Notes under the pieces: generated by a model
The model's database searches: none
What the model saw: only the letters and a program-made list of their open reading frames with translations
What the model was told of the DNA's origin: nothing
Made by a program: the position numbers and the translations under genes
Part shown: positions 12,601 through 20,399 of the stretch, in pieces
Numbering within the stretch: position 1 is the first letter of the stretch
Layout: each line of letters starts with the position of its first letter
Assembly: GCA_017480385.1 (NCBI GenBank)
Contig: JAFVAT010000005.1
Location: 1 to 64,000 of the forward strand
DNA length: 64,000 nt
Source: Alphaproteobacteria bacterium
GTDB lineage: Bacteria > Pseudomonadota > Alphaproteobacteria > CAAGCB01 > CAG-977
Reading direction: 5' to 3'

Positions 12601-13264
12601 AGCCGAAGCGCAGATAAAGGCGGCACAGGAAGCAAAAGCAAAAGCGGAATCCGCGGCTCAGGCGCGGGCAAAGGCGGAAGCGGAAGCAAAAGCTAAAGCC
12701 GAAGAGACCGCCCGAATAAAAGCGGAAGAAGAGGCCAAAGCAAAGGCGGAAGCAGAGACTCAAATCAAGGCGGCGCAGGAGGCCCAAGCAAAAGCAAAAG
12801 CGGCGGCAAAGGCTGCAAAAGCAAAGGCCGAAGAAGAAGAACGCCGCAAAGCCGAAGAAGCGGAAAGAGAGGAAATGCGCAAAAAAACGCCTCCTCCCCC
12901 GCCGGCAAATGCCGATGAATTGGATATTATTAAAGAAACGCTTGTTGAACGAGTAAATGAAGACGGCGAAGTTGAAACGTTCATCTATCTTGAACGCAAG
13001 CCTAACCCCAACAGATTCAAGAAGAAACCGCAACAGGAGCGGGAACTGCAGCAGCAGGATCTGGTCCGCACACCGGCAGAGCAGACGGCGCCCGCAGCAA
13101 TTCCGCAAGAACCGGTTCCCGTACCGCAGCCGGAACCGTCTGAACAAACGGCCTCCTCCCCTGCACAACAGCCGGTTTCTTCTGAAATTGAACGGGAAAA
13201 TGCTGCCGTTCCTCCCGCCGCGCCCGTTCAGCCGGCAGTTGTCGAACGTGTTTTGGACGATTAA
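9692..13264 (+). CDS. Large inner-membrane protein: degenerate sulfatase-like domain plus TolA-like coiled-coil tail
   Basis: The 1190-residue protein begins with a basic cytoplasmic stretch and about four to five membrane segments (residues 27-190). A domain resembling the alkaline phosphatase/sulfatase superfamily of membrane phospho- or lipoteichoic-type transferases follows (about 205-600): it opens with LIYLLLADHTGYG, has HLNLPHYPYVYD near 436, and TTIVIHGEKG near 511. In active relatives the last motif reads GDHG, whose Asp and His bind metal; here they are Glu and Lys, and no clear nucleophile is seen, so catalysis is doubtful. Residues about 670-890 are Pro/Glu-rich, 890-1063 a continuous Ala/Lys/Glu coiled coil like TolA, and the last 130 are Pro-rich again. 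The tail could span the periplasm; topology is inference. It stands alone, divergent from the TPR-methyltransferase. Confidence 0.75.
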   Translation: MAETDRIEKKHEKSKIRKAAQKDESSITFYLHASLFLFFLTAYTFLLFLYKNKYPLILNNEILPEVLFACFGLLVFSFLSLFLLSFWRLLARLFIAAIAGGAVAYILGLLYPFNIGNYFAHYVSFLPQNVLMYIADNGNQVIAVAAGVFFFILLNMFKGGAMAFLSLPVLAAIFMLLNTASKQVMPEKFQTADATADRTQEKDENLIYLLLADHTGYGIAAESWQMLNSKNANPTALSFSPTFILSFYQSNNFTFYPSAYLRYQDKYRNIGDVLNPSLTEINNDLFNRDDAVYYIGSDDAMVSAARNDLFTALKNKGYHLNIYQSYPFNFCNGAGAKDIASCVTYPAPLGALYQTSLTTPSRLMLLAGHWLYSTPFGKQAAKYIYDKIQKKMDASSLPLLGNPMSKSLPIGQSLILSHLRQDILKAKGKNVFFIHLNLPHYPYVYDKNCQLRLDPETWRSKAPYTDKKELNGELKRWEDYNQQLFCTYAQINYLIKDLEKAKLLDKTTIVIHGEKGADIQKETAEEKELTRVEKMINRFKNNMTTVFGVYTPKNKAKTELATCDVATLVDRHVLGNSADICQPPDFAAYTREEQDKSMAWLVSPISENYLKAGKFDPLYSDWLENGGQAYIASLEERLKKEAENTASSKISFVAPPSFMDNASKPEEMLVVREKTTDFVPVPQKEEPVAVPPPPAAEKAKTPDLKTEPLADLLVHEASSQTETLPVEAAILPSTAEPAPEQALQETLPTLDLIVDDFGELPKPIVLPESSAEDKWKATDIKDGQKTTLELLPSEVTGTEELPAVLPESPEVLPEIIPDLPAPQAAPAAQVEILPLPVLNPQTTPTASLPEQPVTEQTPVIKQETQSSAVQPTPVAESVSAPPVPPQPEETEQVKAAQEAQTQAEAQVQAMAAEEAEAIAEAKAQIKAAEEAKARAEAAAQARAKAEEEARLKAEAEAQTRAQEEARIQAEAEAQIKAAQEAKAKAESAAQARAKAEAEAKAKAEETARIKAEEEAKAKAEAETQIKAAQEAQAKAKAAAKAAKAKAEEEERRKAEEAEREEMRKKTPPPPPANADELDIIKETLVERVNEDGEVETFIYLERKPNPNRFKKKPQQERELQQQDLVRTPAEQTAPAAIPQEPVPVPQPEPSEQTASSPAQQPVSSEIERENAAVPPAAPVQPAVVERVLDD

Positions 13265-13399
13265 AGCTTTTGTTCAGTCCTTGTTTGGTGTATACTCTGT
13301 CCGTTTGAACAGAAAATTTTGCCTGTCGGAAAGCAGCAGGCCTCAGATGTCGATCGGCGGCACAAATATTTTGAATTGAAATTTTCAAAGGGAACCATA

Positions 13400-13696
13400 A
13401 TGACTGAAGATAAAACGTTTCAGCGTATTCGAAACGAGCTGAAAAATCATCACGTTGTTTTATTCATGAAGGGGACACCGTCCAAACCGCGCTGCGGTTT
13501 TTCGGCAGACGCCGTTGAGCGGTTAAAGGAAGCGGGCATTGATTATAAAAGCGTCGATGTTTTATCCGATCCGGTCTTGTATGACGGGATCCGCCAATAC
13601 ACAAATTACATGCACTTTCCGCAAATGTTTGTTAATGGCCGTTTTATCGGCAGCAGCGACAATATCAATAAATATGCGGCTAAAAAAAAGCTTTGA
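13400..13696 (+). CDS. grxD: Monothiol glutaredoxin (Grx4/GrxD type)
   Basis: CGFS-type glutaredoxins carry and transfer [2Fe-2S] clusters with glutathione and are linked to iron-sulfur assembly rather than general disulfide reduction. The 98-residue protein has the motif KPRCGFS (cysteine near residue 33), the lysine of MKGTP that contacts glutathione, the cis-Pro segment HFPQMFVNG and the C-terminal GSSDNI. Length is normal. ATG at 13400 follows AAAGGGA; the upstream in-frame extension has no signal for translation. In many alphaproteobacteria this gene lies next to bolA, which is absent here. Confidence 0.95.
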   Translation: MTEDKTFQRIRNELKNHHVVLFMKGTPSKPRCGFSADAVERLKEAGIDYKSVDVLSDPVLYDGIRQYTNYMHFPQMFVNGRFIGSSDNINKYAAKKKL

Positions 13697-13772
13697 TCTG
13701 ACAAATCCTTTTGTAATACTAATACAAACCTTTTAAAGAAAGCTTCCTTAATTAAGAGGAAATCCTGTTTAC

Positions 13773-14348
13773 TTGAAAGCATTGCTTATGCGGCACCGGT
13801 TTTTATTTGCTTTTTTTCTTCTGCTTCTTCCCTGCGGCGCACAGGCAGAAGGCGTCGTTCTTAAAGAAGAGGAATGTGAGGCAAAACTGGTTGACTTGAT
13901 AGAAAAAACAACAAATTATATTGATGTTTCCGTTTATGCTATCAACAACCAACGCTTAATTGATGCTTTGATTGCGGCCCACCGCCGTGGCGTAAAAATC
14001 CGTATTTTAACAGATAAAACCCAAGCAGCCGGCGTTTCTTCACGAATATGGGACCTTGTCTCCGCCGGTGTTCCCTTGCGCGTTCATACACACAAAAGAA
14101 TTATGCATACCAAAGTCGGCATTTATGACGGTACTTCCGTTTCCAGTGGCTCTTTGAATTGGACAGAGCCCGCCGTTCATAAAAACGAGGAAGTCTGTGA
14201 TATCTTTGTCAATGATCCGGCGTATGCGGCCCAGCACCAAAAATTATTTGATCAGCGTTGGGCCGATAATTCGCAGGAAAAATCCGATGAATGGCTGAAT
14301 ATAAAACAAAAAGAACGCGCTGCCACACATAAAAAGGGCCGGAAATAA
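13773..14348 (+). CDS. Exported phospholipase D-family protein (Nuc-like)
   Basis: The protein has an N-terminal signal peptide (FLFAFFLLLLPCGAQA) and one HKD motif in PLD order: HTKVGIYDG followed by SSGSLNWTEPA, with His, Lys and Asp spaced as in the family and the GSxN block after. A single HKD per chain is typical of the small Nuc-type nucleases and related enzymes, which act as dimers, so the likely activity is cleavage of phosphodiester bonds of nucleic acid in the periplasm or outside the cell; a lipid substrate cannot be excluded. At 191 residues it fits Nuc/PLD-like proteins. The probable start is TTG at 13773 with AGAGGA about 12 bases upstream; ATG at 13788 would still leave a signal peptide. 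The C terminus is basic (HKKGRK). Confidence 0.85.
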   Translation: MKALLMRHRFLFAFFLLLLPCGAQAEGVVLKEEECEAKLVDLIEKTTNYIDVSVYAINNQRLIDALIAAHRRGVKIRILTDKTQAAGVSSRIWDLVSAGVPLRVHTHKRIMHTKVGIYDGTSVSSGSLNWTEPAVHKNEEVCDIFVNDPAYAAQHQKLFDQRWADNSQEKSDEWLNIKQKERAATHKKGRK

Positions 14349-14359
14349 TGCTGCCGCCC

Positions 14360-15580
14360 TTACCGTGTAAAATTCAGCCTGAGCTGTCGGGCCTGATCCA
14401 GTACGGTCGGCAAGTGCGGATCTTCTAAAATCCGACAGGCCTTCGGCTGCTGCTGACCAGCGAAATATTCCTCTGCACATTGCCGCATTGTCAAACGAAT
14501 ACTATTTTCCAGCTGATAGGGCTGATCGGAAAAATCCGCGCTGTATCCTAACAGAGCCAAACAAGTCGCATAAATAAAAACAGGGCGAACGATACGCAGC
14601 AGAGTCAAAACGACGGGCACAAGGAACATGACAAATCCGACCGCCGCATTAATAAATGAAAACGGTATCTGAACCGGCGCGGAAAGCAGGCTGACGGCAG
14701 ACAGAAAGCAGGCGACAATTACAGTATACAGCGTTAAAGAATCCCGATCCCGCCACAGCTTATTTTTATACATAACATACCCCAAAGTTCCCAAAATAGG
14801 CAGGATTAAAACGAAATGAAGTTGTGTTTCCACATCAAAACCGGTCAATACCGCAGAAGAACTTATAACGGCCTTTTTTAACGATTGACCGAAATCAGAA
14901 AAGGAAGAACCGGAAAACATAAAAATAAACAGATTCAACACAACCATAAACACAAGAAAAGCGCCCAAGACTCCTTTCCAATTTTTATGCATCAGTCCCA
15001 TAACGGCCCACCCGACAAAAATGCTTAACGCAAAAACGCTATTCATCGAAAAAACAGACAACGACAGGAAAAGAATAAACCGCATTGAATTGTGATAGGT
15101 CAGCAAGCGCTGGAAACCGAAGTCTGCGGCAAGCAAACCGAATAAAATTGTCAAATGGATTGGCAAAGCCGCCGTATACATAAGATTTAATGCATTTAAG
15201 TCGGAAAAGAACGGCAGAAAAAACAACGGCAAATAACGATACGGACCGGCAGCTTTAACGATCAAACGATACAATAAAAAAATATCTGCCAGATAAATCA
15301 TATAGTTCAAAACAAGATACGCCCGAATATGCCACCCGCCGAACAAATAAAACAAATGCGTTATCAGCTCCGGAAGAACGGGCCAGCCGGCAGCCGTTTC
15401 CGGAAAAGAGGCGCCCTGTTTTGAAAACATTGGCAGCGTATCCCATTCCTGATGTCTCGGCAGAGGAAAAGTGACTGAAAACACCCATTTGTAAGCCCCC
15501 CAAAGGCCGAATAAAATCAATATCGGCCAAGGCAGCTTTCTCCATATCTGAATAATGTTTTGTTTTATTTTTGACAGCAT
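14360..15580 (-). CDS. Polytopic membrane protein, function unknown
   Basis: The 406-residue protein has about nine to ten hydrophobic segments spread over its length, with a periplasm-type loop after the first (residues 40-70, containing HQEWDTLPM) and a hydrophilic C-terminal tail of about 55 residues. The architecture resembles integral-membrane glycosyltransferases of the GT-C kind, in which an acidic residue in the first large loop is catalytic, but I see no decisive motif. The start ATG at 15580 is backed by GGACGGA; the upstream extension is unlikely. It converges on the PLD-family gene with an 11-base gap and stands alone on its strand. Confidence 0.7.
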   Translation of the reverse strand: MLSKIKQNIIQIWRKLPWPILILFGLWGAYKWVFSVTFPLPRHQEWDTLPMFSKQGASFPETAAGWPVLPELITHLFYLFGGWHIRAYLVLNYMIYLADIFLLYRLIVKAAGPYRYLPLFFLPFFSDLNALNLMYTAALPIHLTILFGLLAADFGFQRLLTYHNSMRFILFLSLSVFSMNSVFALSIFVGWAVMGLMHKNWKGVLGAFLVFMVVLNLFIFMFSGSSFSDFGQSLKKAVISSSAVLTGFDVETQLHFVLILPILGTLGYVMYKNKLWRDRDSLTLYTVIVACFLSAVSLLSAPVQIPFSFINAAVGFVMFLVPVVLTLLRIVRPVFIYATCLALLGYSADFSDQPYQLENSIRLTMRQCAEEYFAGQQQPKACRILEDPHLPTVLDQARQLRLNFTR

Positions 15581-15668
15581 TTTTCCGTCCTGTTTTTGCA
15601 AATTCTCAGTTTAGCCATACTAAGATATTTTTCAAGTTTCATTCCCAAACAGGAACGGATTTTACTGC

Positions 15669-16256
15669 TTATTCAATTTGACAGGCTTCTTCAAAATCAA
15701 ATCGGGGCAGCCGCGGATACATTTTTTCTTTTGAACCGTATCCCAGATTACATAAAAAATTAGATTTAAACGTTGTCCCTTTAAAGAAAGCCTCATCAAC
15801 CATTTGAGCATTAAAACCGCTCATCGGACCACAATCCAGTCCCAACGCTCTGGCGGCCATGATTAAATAGGCCCCCTGTAGCGCAGTGTTCCGCTGTAAA
15901 GTTTCTTCTATCAAATCAGGCTTGCCCTCATACCAAACGCGTACATTCGCCGGCGGATATAATTTATCAAAGTGTGTATAAAAGGCCGCATCTCCGCCGA
16001 CAATCGCCGTTACGGGAGCCGTCCTCATTTTTTGCACATTACCGGAATCCAAACAAGGCTCCAAACGTTTTTTGGCTGCTTCGGACACAACAAAAACAAC
16101 CCGCATCGGCTGGCAGTTTGCGGCGGTCGGCCCCATTTTGGCCAGATCGTAAAGCTGCTTCAAAACATCATCGGAAACTTTTTGATCGGTCCACGCATAA
16201 TATGTTCTGGCGTTATTAAACAAGATATCCAAATCCGGCTGAGAAATTTTCGGCAT
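15669..16256 (-). CDS. Nitroreductase-family protein, RutE / malonic semialdehyde reductase type
   Basis: FMN-dependent reductases of the RutE/HadB group reduce malonic semialdehyde or related small aldehydes and nitro compounds. The 195-residue protein has the typical order of this group: ISQPDLDILFNNARTY near the N terminus, the GPTAANCQPMR phosphate and FMN contact motif near residue 42, RNTALQGAYLIMAARALGLD in the middle, and GPMSGF with the C-terminal GYGSKEKMYPRLPR. Length is usual. No other rut genes are present, so a role in pyrimidine catabolism is not supported and a detoxifying reductase is equally possible. A strong AAGGAGGG lies before the ATG at 16256. It is divergent from the lipoprotein gene at 16456. 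Confidence 0.88.
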   Translation of the reverse strand: MPKISQPDLDILFNNARTYYAWTDQKVSDDVLKQLYDLAKMGPTAANCQPMRVVFVVSEAAKKRLEPCLDSGNVQKMRTAPVTAIVGGDAAFYTHFDKLYPPANVRVWYEGKPDLIEETLQRNTALQGAYLIMAARALGLDCGPMSGFNAQMVDEAFFKGTTFKSNFLCNLGYGSKEKMYPRLPRFDFEEACQIE

Positions 16257-16455
16257 GCGGCCCTCCTTAAATTATTTTGATTTTGACCGTTTTATCGTAC
16301 AGCAAACAAGCCGCTTTTCAATATCTGGCTTTATGGCTTGGCCTGTTTCAAAAAAATGCGCTTTATCGAAATTATTTTGCCTTCTTTCTTTATCTTTTCG
16401 TAACAAAGTCCTGTTATCCTGAGCAAAACAAACAGGTCAATAAAAGAGGTCTGAC

Positions 16456-17298
16456 GTGTCTAAATACTTGCACTTTTCTTTCAAAACGCTGGCATTAACA
16501 GCCGTGACATTCGTGTTCGGCGCGTGTGATATGGGATTGCCCGATCCGTTTACCCAGCGAACAATCGTCACGCCCAAGGCCGCCTCGTCTGTCATTGTCT
16601 GCCGTTCCCAACAATGCGCACCGGCCAGAACAAGCATGACACGCGAGTTTTTATACAACAGCCTGCTCAACCTGTTTGACAACAACCTGGATTCAACCAT
16701 TCTTATTTGCGATGCCGACCCGAATTCCAGAATGTGTTTTGAAAACTACATTCAATTCAATATCAAAGCCGGCGTCACTCCGGCAACCGTCGTTATAGAT
16801 TCCGCCAAACTGTTAAGCGTTAAACTGCAAAAGGCCGAGCAGATCATCAGTGTCGCTCTGGATTACAACATGCATTACAACGCCGTTCGACCGGCTTGCC
16901 TGACATCAACCAATGCTTTATTCGTCAAATCGCCCGATTATGTGTTAATGGAAGACACAGGCTATATCTGCAAATTCACAACAACGGCGGATTCTATGAT
17001 TTCCACGGTCTTCGCAATCGATTATGTCGATTTGGATTACGGCGTGATCGGCGCGAATTATTCCTTTGGCGTGGCCGGACCGGCTTACGGCGGCGGTACG
17101 GGATATATGCTGATGCGCTTCCAGAAAAACGCTTTTCCGTCTGACCCGAAAAAATTCGTCCTGCCCAAAGGACCGCAGGAAATGCCGACTGAACCGACAA
17201 CGTCCTCCGGTCAGGTCAAGCAGGAATACGGCGTCAAAACAGACGCGGCCAAAATCGCGCCGGGACAATACAAAGTCACGCCGCTGCCCTTAAAATAG
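16456..17298 (+). CDS. Lipoprotein, function unknown
   Basis: The 280-residue protein starts with GTG after AAAGAGGT and has a lipoprotein signal whose lipobox ends VFGAC (cysteine near residue 24, followed by Asp, which in enteric bacteria would favour inner-membrane retention). The mature part has several cysteines (CRSQQC, CDADPNSRMC, ACLTSTN, YICKF) that could form disulfides, and a glycine-rich stretch AGPAYGGGTGY. I do not recognise a family. It lies nine bases upstream of anmK and probably shares its transcript; a link to cell-wall recycling is possible from context only. Confidence 0.72.
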   Translation: MSKYLHFSFKTLALTAVTFVFGACDMGLPDPFTQRTIVTPKAASSVIVCRSQQCAPARTSMTREFLYNSLLNLFDNNLDSTILICDADPNSRMCFENYIQFNIKAGVTPATVVIDSAKLLSVKLQKAEQIISVALDYNMHYNAVRPACLTSTNALFVKSPDYVLMEDTGYICKFTTTADSMISTVFAIDYVDLDYGVIGANYSFGVAGPAYGGGTGYMLMRFQKNAFPSDPKKFVLPKGPQEMPTEPTTSSGQVKQEYGVKTDAAKIAPGQYKVTPLPLK

Positions 17299-17307
17299 GT
17301 AAAAATC

Positions 17308-18711
17308 ATGACCGTTAAAACAATCGGAATTATGACCGGTAATTCTTTGGATGCCGTTGATACGGTGCTGACTGAATTTGATAACGGCAGAATGACGGAT
17401 TTAACCGCTCATACAATCAAATATCCGGAAGAATTGACACAAGCTATAATCCGCCTGCGTTCCGAGCTGATCGCACATCACGGCGATACCGGCTTTCTGG
17501 AAAACAATCCTTTTTTTGATCAAACGCTGACGGCCTATACTCGGCTGATTGCCCGGACGATTAATGAACTGTGCGCCCGATCCGGCATTGACAAAGCTGG
17601 AATTGCCGCCCTCGGACTGCATGGACAGACCTGTGATCACTTTCCCCCTTCTATTGCCGCAGGACAAGCCCCCTACACGCTGCAGATCGCCGATGCCGCT
17701 TTGCTGGCGAATGAAACGGATATTCCCGTCATTTATGACTTCCGTTCAGATGACCTGATGAATGGCGGAGAAGCCGCCCCACTTGCCCCGATACACAACC
17801 GGCACATCGCGCTTGATCTTAAAACAAAAGGCGTCTTTCCCGTCGCCTTCTGCAATGCCGGTAACACCGGAAATATTACGCTTATTTCAGAAGACAGTCA
17901 TGCCCATGAAACCGTCATGGGGTGGGACATCGGCCCCTTTAATCATTTTGCTGATCTGCTGATGAGGACGCAAAAAGGGCTGAGCTGTGATATGGACGGC
18001 GATTTCGGACGCCAAGGAAAAATCATTCCCGATTTGCTGTCTGATTTATTTGATACTGCGGCAGTGACAAATAAAAAGCAAAACTTCTATTTGCAAAAAC
18101 CGCCCAAGTCTTCGGATCCAAGCTGGTACCGGCTGAACATTGAAAAAGCATGTGCCGTTTACGGATTTGAAAATGTATTAAGAACCGCAGAATATCTCAG
18201 CGCCTACACTTATGTGCATACTTTGGGATTTGTGCCGGAGCATATTAAAATGCCGAATACATTTTTACTGTTCGGCGGCGGATGGAAAAATCCGCTGATC
18301 CGGCGGGATTTTCAGACTCTTTTGAACAAAGAGGGCTTTATTTTAGATCGTCATCGTCCGTTGTTTGCACAAATCCGCCGCCGGTTTGCCCAAGTCCCTT
18401 ATGTCGATTTTTCCGATCGTTTCGGATACAGCGGAGAATACATGGAAGCCAGAATCTTTGCGGACATGGCCCGCTGCCGCATTATCGGCGAACCGTTCAG
18501 CCTGCCGGAAACAACCGGCTGCCGGTGTCCGACCGTTGCCGGCATTTATGTTCTGCCTTCAAGCGGGAAAAAATATCTGCTTAATGATTTGTTTGACCAT
18601 TACCATACCGCTGACTTAATTGATAACAACTGGCATAAAAAATACAGCCGCGCCGCTAAAGGGTGGCAAAATAAAAAAAGTCAGTCCGTTTCTTTTGCCG
18701 CAAAACTGTAA
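17308..18711 (+). CDS. anmK: Anhydro-N-acetylmuramic acid kinase
   Basis: AnmK opens and phosphorylates the 1,6-anhydro ring of anhMurNAc released by lytic transglycosylases, giving MurNAc-6-phosphate in peptidoglycan recycling. The 467-residue protein has the N-terminal ATP-binding signature in variant form (GIMTGNSLDAVD), GLHGQTCDHFP around residue 110, the central DIGPFNHFAD block, and FGGGWKNPLIRR near residue 325. The usual family length is about 370; the extra residues are in the middle and at the C terminus, where a basic tail follows the kinase fold. Its 3' end overlaps the convergent metallopeptidase gene by 31 bases. Start ATG is nine bases after the lipoprotein stop. Confidence 0.9.
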   Translation: MTVKTIGIMTGNSLDAVDTVLTEFDNGRMTDLTAHTIKYPEELTQAIIRLRSELIAHHGDTGFLENNPFFDQTLTAYTRLIARTINELCARSGIDKAGIAALGLHGQTCDHFPPSIAAGQAPYTLQIADAALLANETDIPVIYDFRSDDLMNGGEAAPLAPIHNRHIALDLKTKGVFPVAFCNAGNTGNITLISEDSHAHETVMGWDIGPFNHFADLLMRTQKGLSCDMDGDFGRQGKIIPDLLSDLFDTAAVTNKKQNFYLQKPPKSSDPSWYRLNIEKACAVYGFENVLRTAEYLSAYTYVHTLGFVPEHIKMPNTFLLFGGGWKNPLIRRDFQTLLNKEGFILDRHRPLFAQIRRRFAQVPYVDFSDRFGYSGEYMEARIFADMARCRIIGEPFSLPETTGCRCPTVAGIYVLPSSGKKYLLNDLFDHYHTADLIDNNWHKKYSRAAKGWQNKKSQSVSFAAKL

Positions 18712-19415
18712 AGATAGGCCGCATTCTTCTTTAACCATTTCTCGGCCCGCTGATAATCGGGCGCGAGTTCTTCAACCACTTGCCAAAAAGCGGCGGAATG
18801 ATTCATTTGACGCAAATGTGCAACTTCATGCGCAATGACATAATCCGCTACAAACAAAGGAGCCAAAGCCAGTCTCCAAGAAAAGGACAAATGTCCCGTC
18901 CGACTGCAGCTGCCCCACCGGGAAGTCGTATCCCGCACCGTTACCCTTTGCACATGCACTTGAATTTGCTCCGCTGTTTTTCGAGCTTTCTGCAAAGCAT
19001 AAGCTGAAAATTCCTTTTTTATAAAATCACGCACGCGCCGGGCTAAATGTTCCGATTGCCCGGAAACCCAAAGAACATTTTCATCAAACCACACGCCCCG
19101 TTTGGCCGAAGGCGAATGATGAATAACACTTTCCCGCCCCAAAAAAGAAAACGACAGACCGTCCTGAAACACCTGTTTTTCAGGCAAAAGAGCCAGCTGC
19201 CGAACGGCCCAGTCCGCCTTGCTTTGGGCAAAAGCCAAACCCCTTTTTACAGAAACGGACCGCGGCAGGACCAAAACAATCCGGCGCGAAGACCTCCCGA
19301 CTTTAAGGCGTATGCGTTTGGCCCGCGCATTATATTCAACATGAATGTCAATCGACCGCCCTTCATGATAAATCGTTGCCAACATAGGCTGTCCGACAGT
19401 TACAGATCGTCCCAT
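18681..19415 (-). CDS. YgjP-like (DUF45) zinc metallopeptidase
   Basis: The protein carries HEVAHLRQMNHS, the HExxH zinc motif plus the downstream N-H-S/H-x-x-FW signature of YgjP/WLM-type peptidases (AHEVAHL near residue 190, then FWQVVEELAPDY). The N-terminal half is the small beta-rich region usual in DUF45 proteins (RAKRIRLKVGRSSRRIVLVLP). Substrate is unknown. I place the start at ATG 19415, inside the end of ycgN, giving 244 residues; ATG at 19385 (234 residues) is an alternative. The gene overlaps ycgN by 16 bases and anmK, on the other strand, by 31 bases. Confidence 0.87.
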   Translation of the reverse strand: MGRSVTVGQPMLATIYHEGRSIDIHVEYNARAKRIRLKVGRSSRRIVLVLPRSVSVKRGLAFAQSKADWAVRQLALLPEKQVFQDGLSFSFLGRESVIHHSPSAKRGVWFDENVLWVSGQSEHLARRVRDFIKKEFSAYALQKARKTAEQIQVHVQRVTVRDTTSRWGSCSRTGHLSFSWRLALAPLFVADYVIAHEVAHLRQMNHSAAFWQVVEELAPDYQRAEKWLKKNAAYLYSFAAKETD

Positions 19416-19843
19416 TCCACAATATAATCCTGAAAATCTTCTTCCGGCTTGGGCGCAACACATCGACCCGCCGCCGACATTTTTGCCTTATGCACGCTCA
19501 TCGGCGTCCCGCTGATCAAAGGGTGCCATTCGGGCAGCGGTTTGCCTTCGTCCAACAAACGATAGGCGCACGTTTTCGGCAGCCAATAACACTGATGGAT
19601 CGTTTCAGGGCGAATGCGCTGACATTCGGGAACGTATCGGCTGCGGTCCGCATAATGGCGGCACCGGCATGTTCTGCGGTCCAGCAAACGACAGGCGATA
19701 TTCGTAAAAGCCAATGTATTATCTTCTTCAAAAATGACTTTTTCCAAACAACATTTTCCGCAGCCGTCACACAGCGCTTCCCATTCGTCGTCGGTCATCT
19801 CTAAAAGTGTTTTTGTTTCCCAAAAGGGCTTGTTCGTTTTCAC
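19400..19843 (-). CDS. ycgN: YcgN family cysteine-cluster protein (UPF0260)
   Basis: Members of UPF0260 have conserved cysteines thought to bind a metal or iron-sulfur cluster; their function is not established. The 147-residue protein shows the family pattern CDGCGKCC near residue 25, then the paired cysteines in ACRLLDRRTCRCRHY, ECQRIRPETIHQCYWLP and TCAYRLL, and ends with the family C terminus. GTG at 19843 is chosen because AGGGAG precedes it and the family begins near KPFWETKTL. The start lies only 16 bases beyond a strong terminator hairpin at 19859-19890, so expression would depend on readthrough or on a promoter inside mucR. Confidence 0.88.
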   Translation of the reverse strand: MKTNKPFWETKTLLEMTDDEWEALCDGCGKCCLEKVIFEEDNTLAFTNIACRLLDRRTCRCRHYADRSRYVPECQRIRPETIHQCYWLPKTCAYRLLDEGKPLPEWHPLISGTPMSVHKAKMSAAGRCVAPKPEEDFQDYIVEWDDL

Positions 19844-19858
19844 AAGAACGCTCCCTGC

Positions 19859-19890
19859 AAAAAAAGGCATTACAATTATATAGTAATGCC
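19859..19890 (-). terminator. Terminator hairpin between mucR and ycgN
   Basis: An 8-bp perfect stem GGCATTAC/GTAATGCC (19866-19873 and 19883-19890, 9-nt loop) is followed on the minus strand by seven T (plus-strand A 19859-19865). On the plus strand it is followed by five T, so it may work in both directions. It ends the mucR transcript and sits immediately upstream of the ycgN ribosome binding site. Confidence 0.8.
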
Positions 19891-19919
19891 CTTTTTGCTT
19901 AATTTATATGCTTTTTTCT

Positions 19920-20324
19920 TTATTTTTTAGAGCGCACACCCAAGCCGATTTTTTTGGCCAATCCCGATCTGCGTTCAGCATAATTCGGCGCAACCATCGG
20001 GTAATCCGCCGGCAAATTCCAGCGCACGCGGTATTCTTCAGGCGTCATGTTATACGCTGTTTTCAAATGACGTTTTAACATTTTTAATTTTTTGCCATCT
20101 TCCAAACAGACAATATAATCCGGAAAAACAGACTTTTTCACCGGTACCGCAGGCTGCAGACGTTCCGCTTCCGGCTCTGCCGAATTAACGGAAGCCAAAG
20201 CGCGGTACACTTCCTGAATTAATTTAGGCAATTCAGTCGTCGTTGTTTCATTTCTGGAAACATGTGAAGACACTATTTCCGTTGTAAAAGCTAAAAGATC
20301 CTCATTTGTAAAAGATTCAGACAT
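19920..20324 (-). CDS. mucR: MucR/Ros-family transcriptional regulator
   Basis: MucR proteins are alphaproteobacterial regulators of surface polysaccharide, motility and virulence genes; they bind AT-rich DNA in an H-NS-like way. The 134-residue protein has a variable N-terminal part that in relatives oligomerises, then the conserved zinc-finger region: YIVCLEDGKKLKMLKRHL with the Cys and His, followed by NMTPEEYRVRWNLPADYP and the C-terminal APNYAERRSGLAKKIGLG. GGGGGA lies upstream of the ATG. It is monocistronic, with a terminator at 19859-19890. Since several genes here (the HNH set, the barrel genes) have very A+T-rich upstream regions, they are natural candidate targets; this is inference. 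Confidence 0.94.
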   Translation of the reverse strand: MSESFTNEDLLAFTTEIVSSHVSRNETTTTELPKLIQEVYRALASVNSAEPEAERLQPAVPVKKSVFPDYIVCLEDGKKLKMLKRHLKTAYNMTPEEYRVRWNLPADYPMVAPNYAERRSGLAKKIGLGVRSKK

Positions 20325-20399
20325 TCAATATTCCCCCTAAAATAATGAGACTCTTTTTTATAAAATAATTTAAAAAAGAGTGCAAGTTTTTCCTATTAT

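Noticed and set aside
12360-12880. Repetitive DNA looking like a tandem repeat, with long open frames on the opposite strand
   Set aside because: It is the Ala/Lys/Glu coiled coil of the membrane protein; codon-level repeats give open frames on the other strand as a by-product.
13773-14348. PLD-family protein as a further member of the tail-bearing set
   Set aside because: It has a Sec-type signal peptide and its basic end lacks the hydrophobic part of the shared tail.
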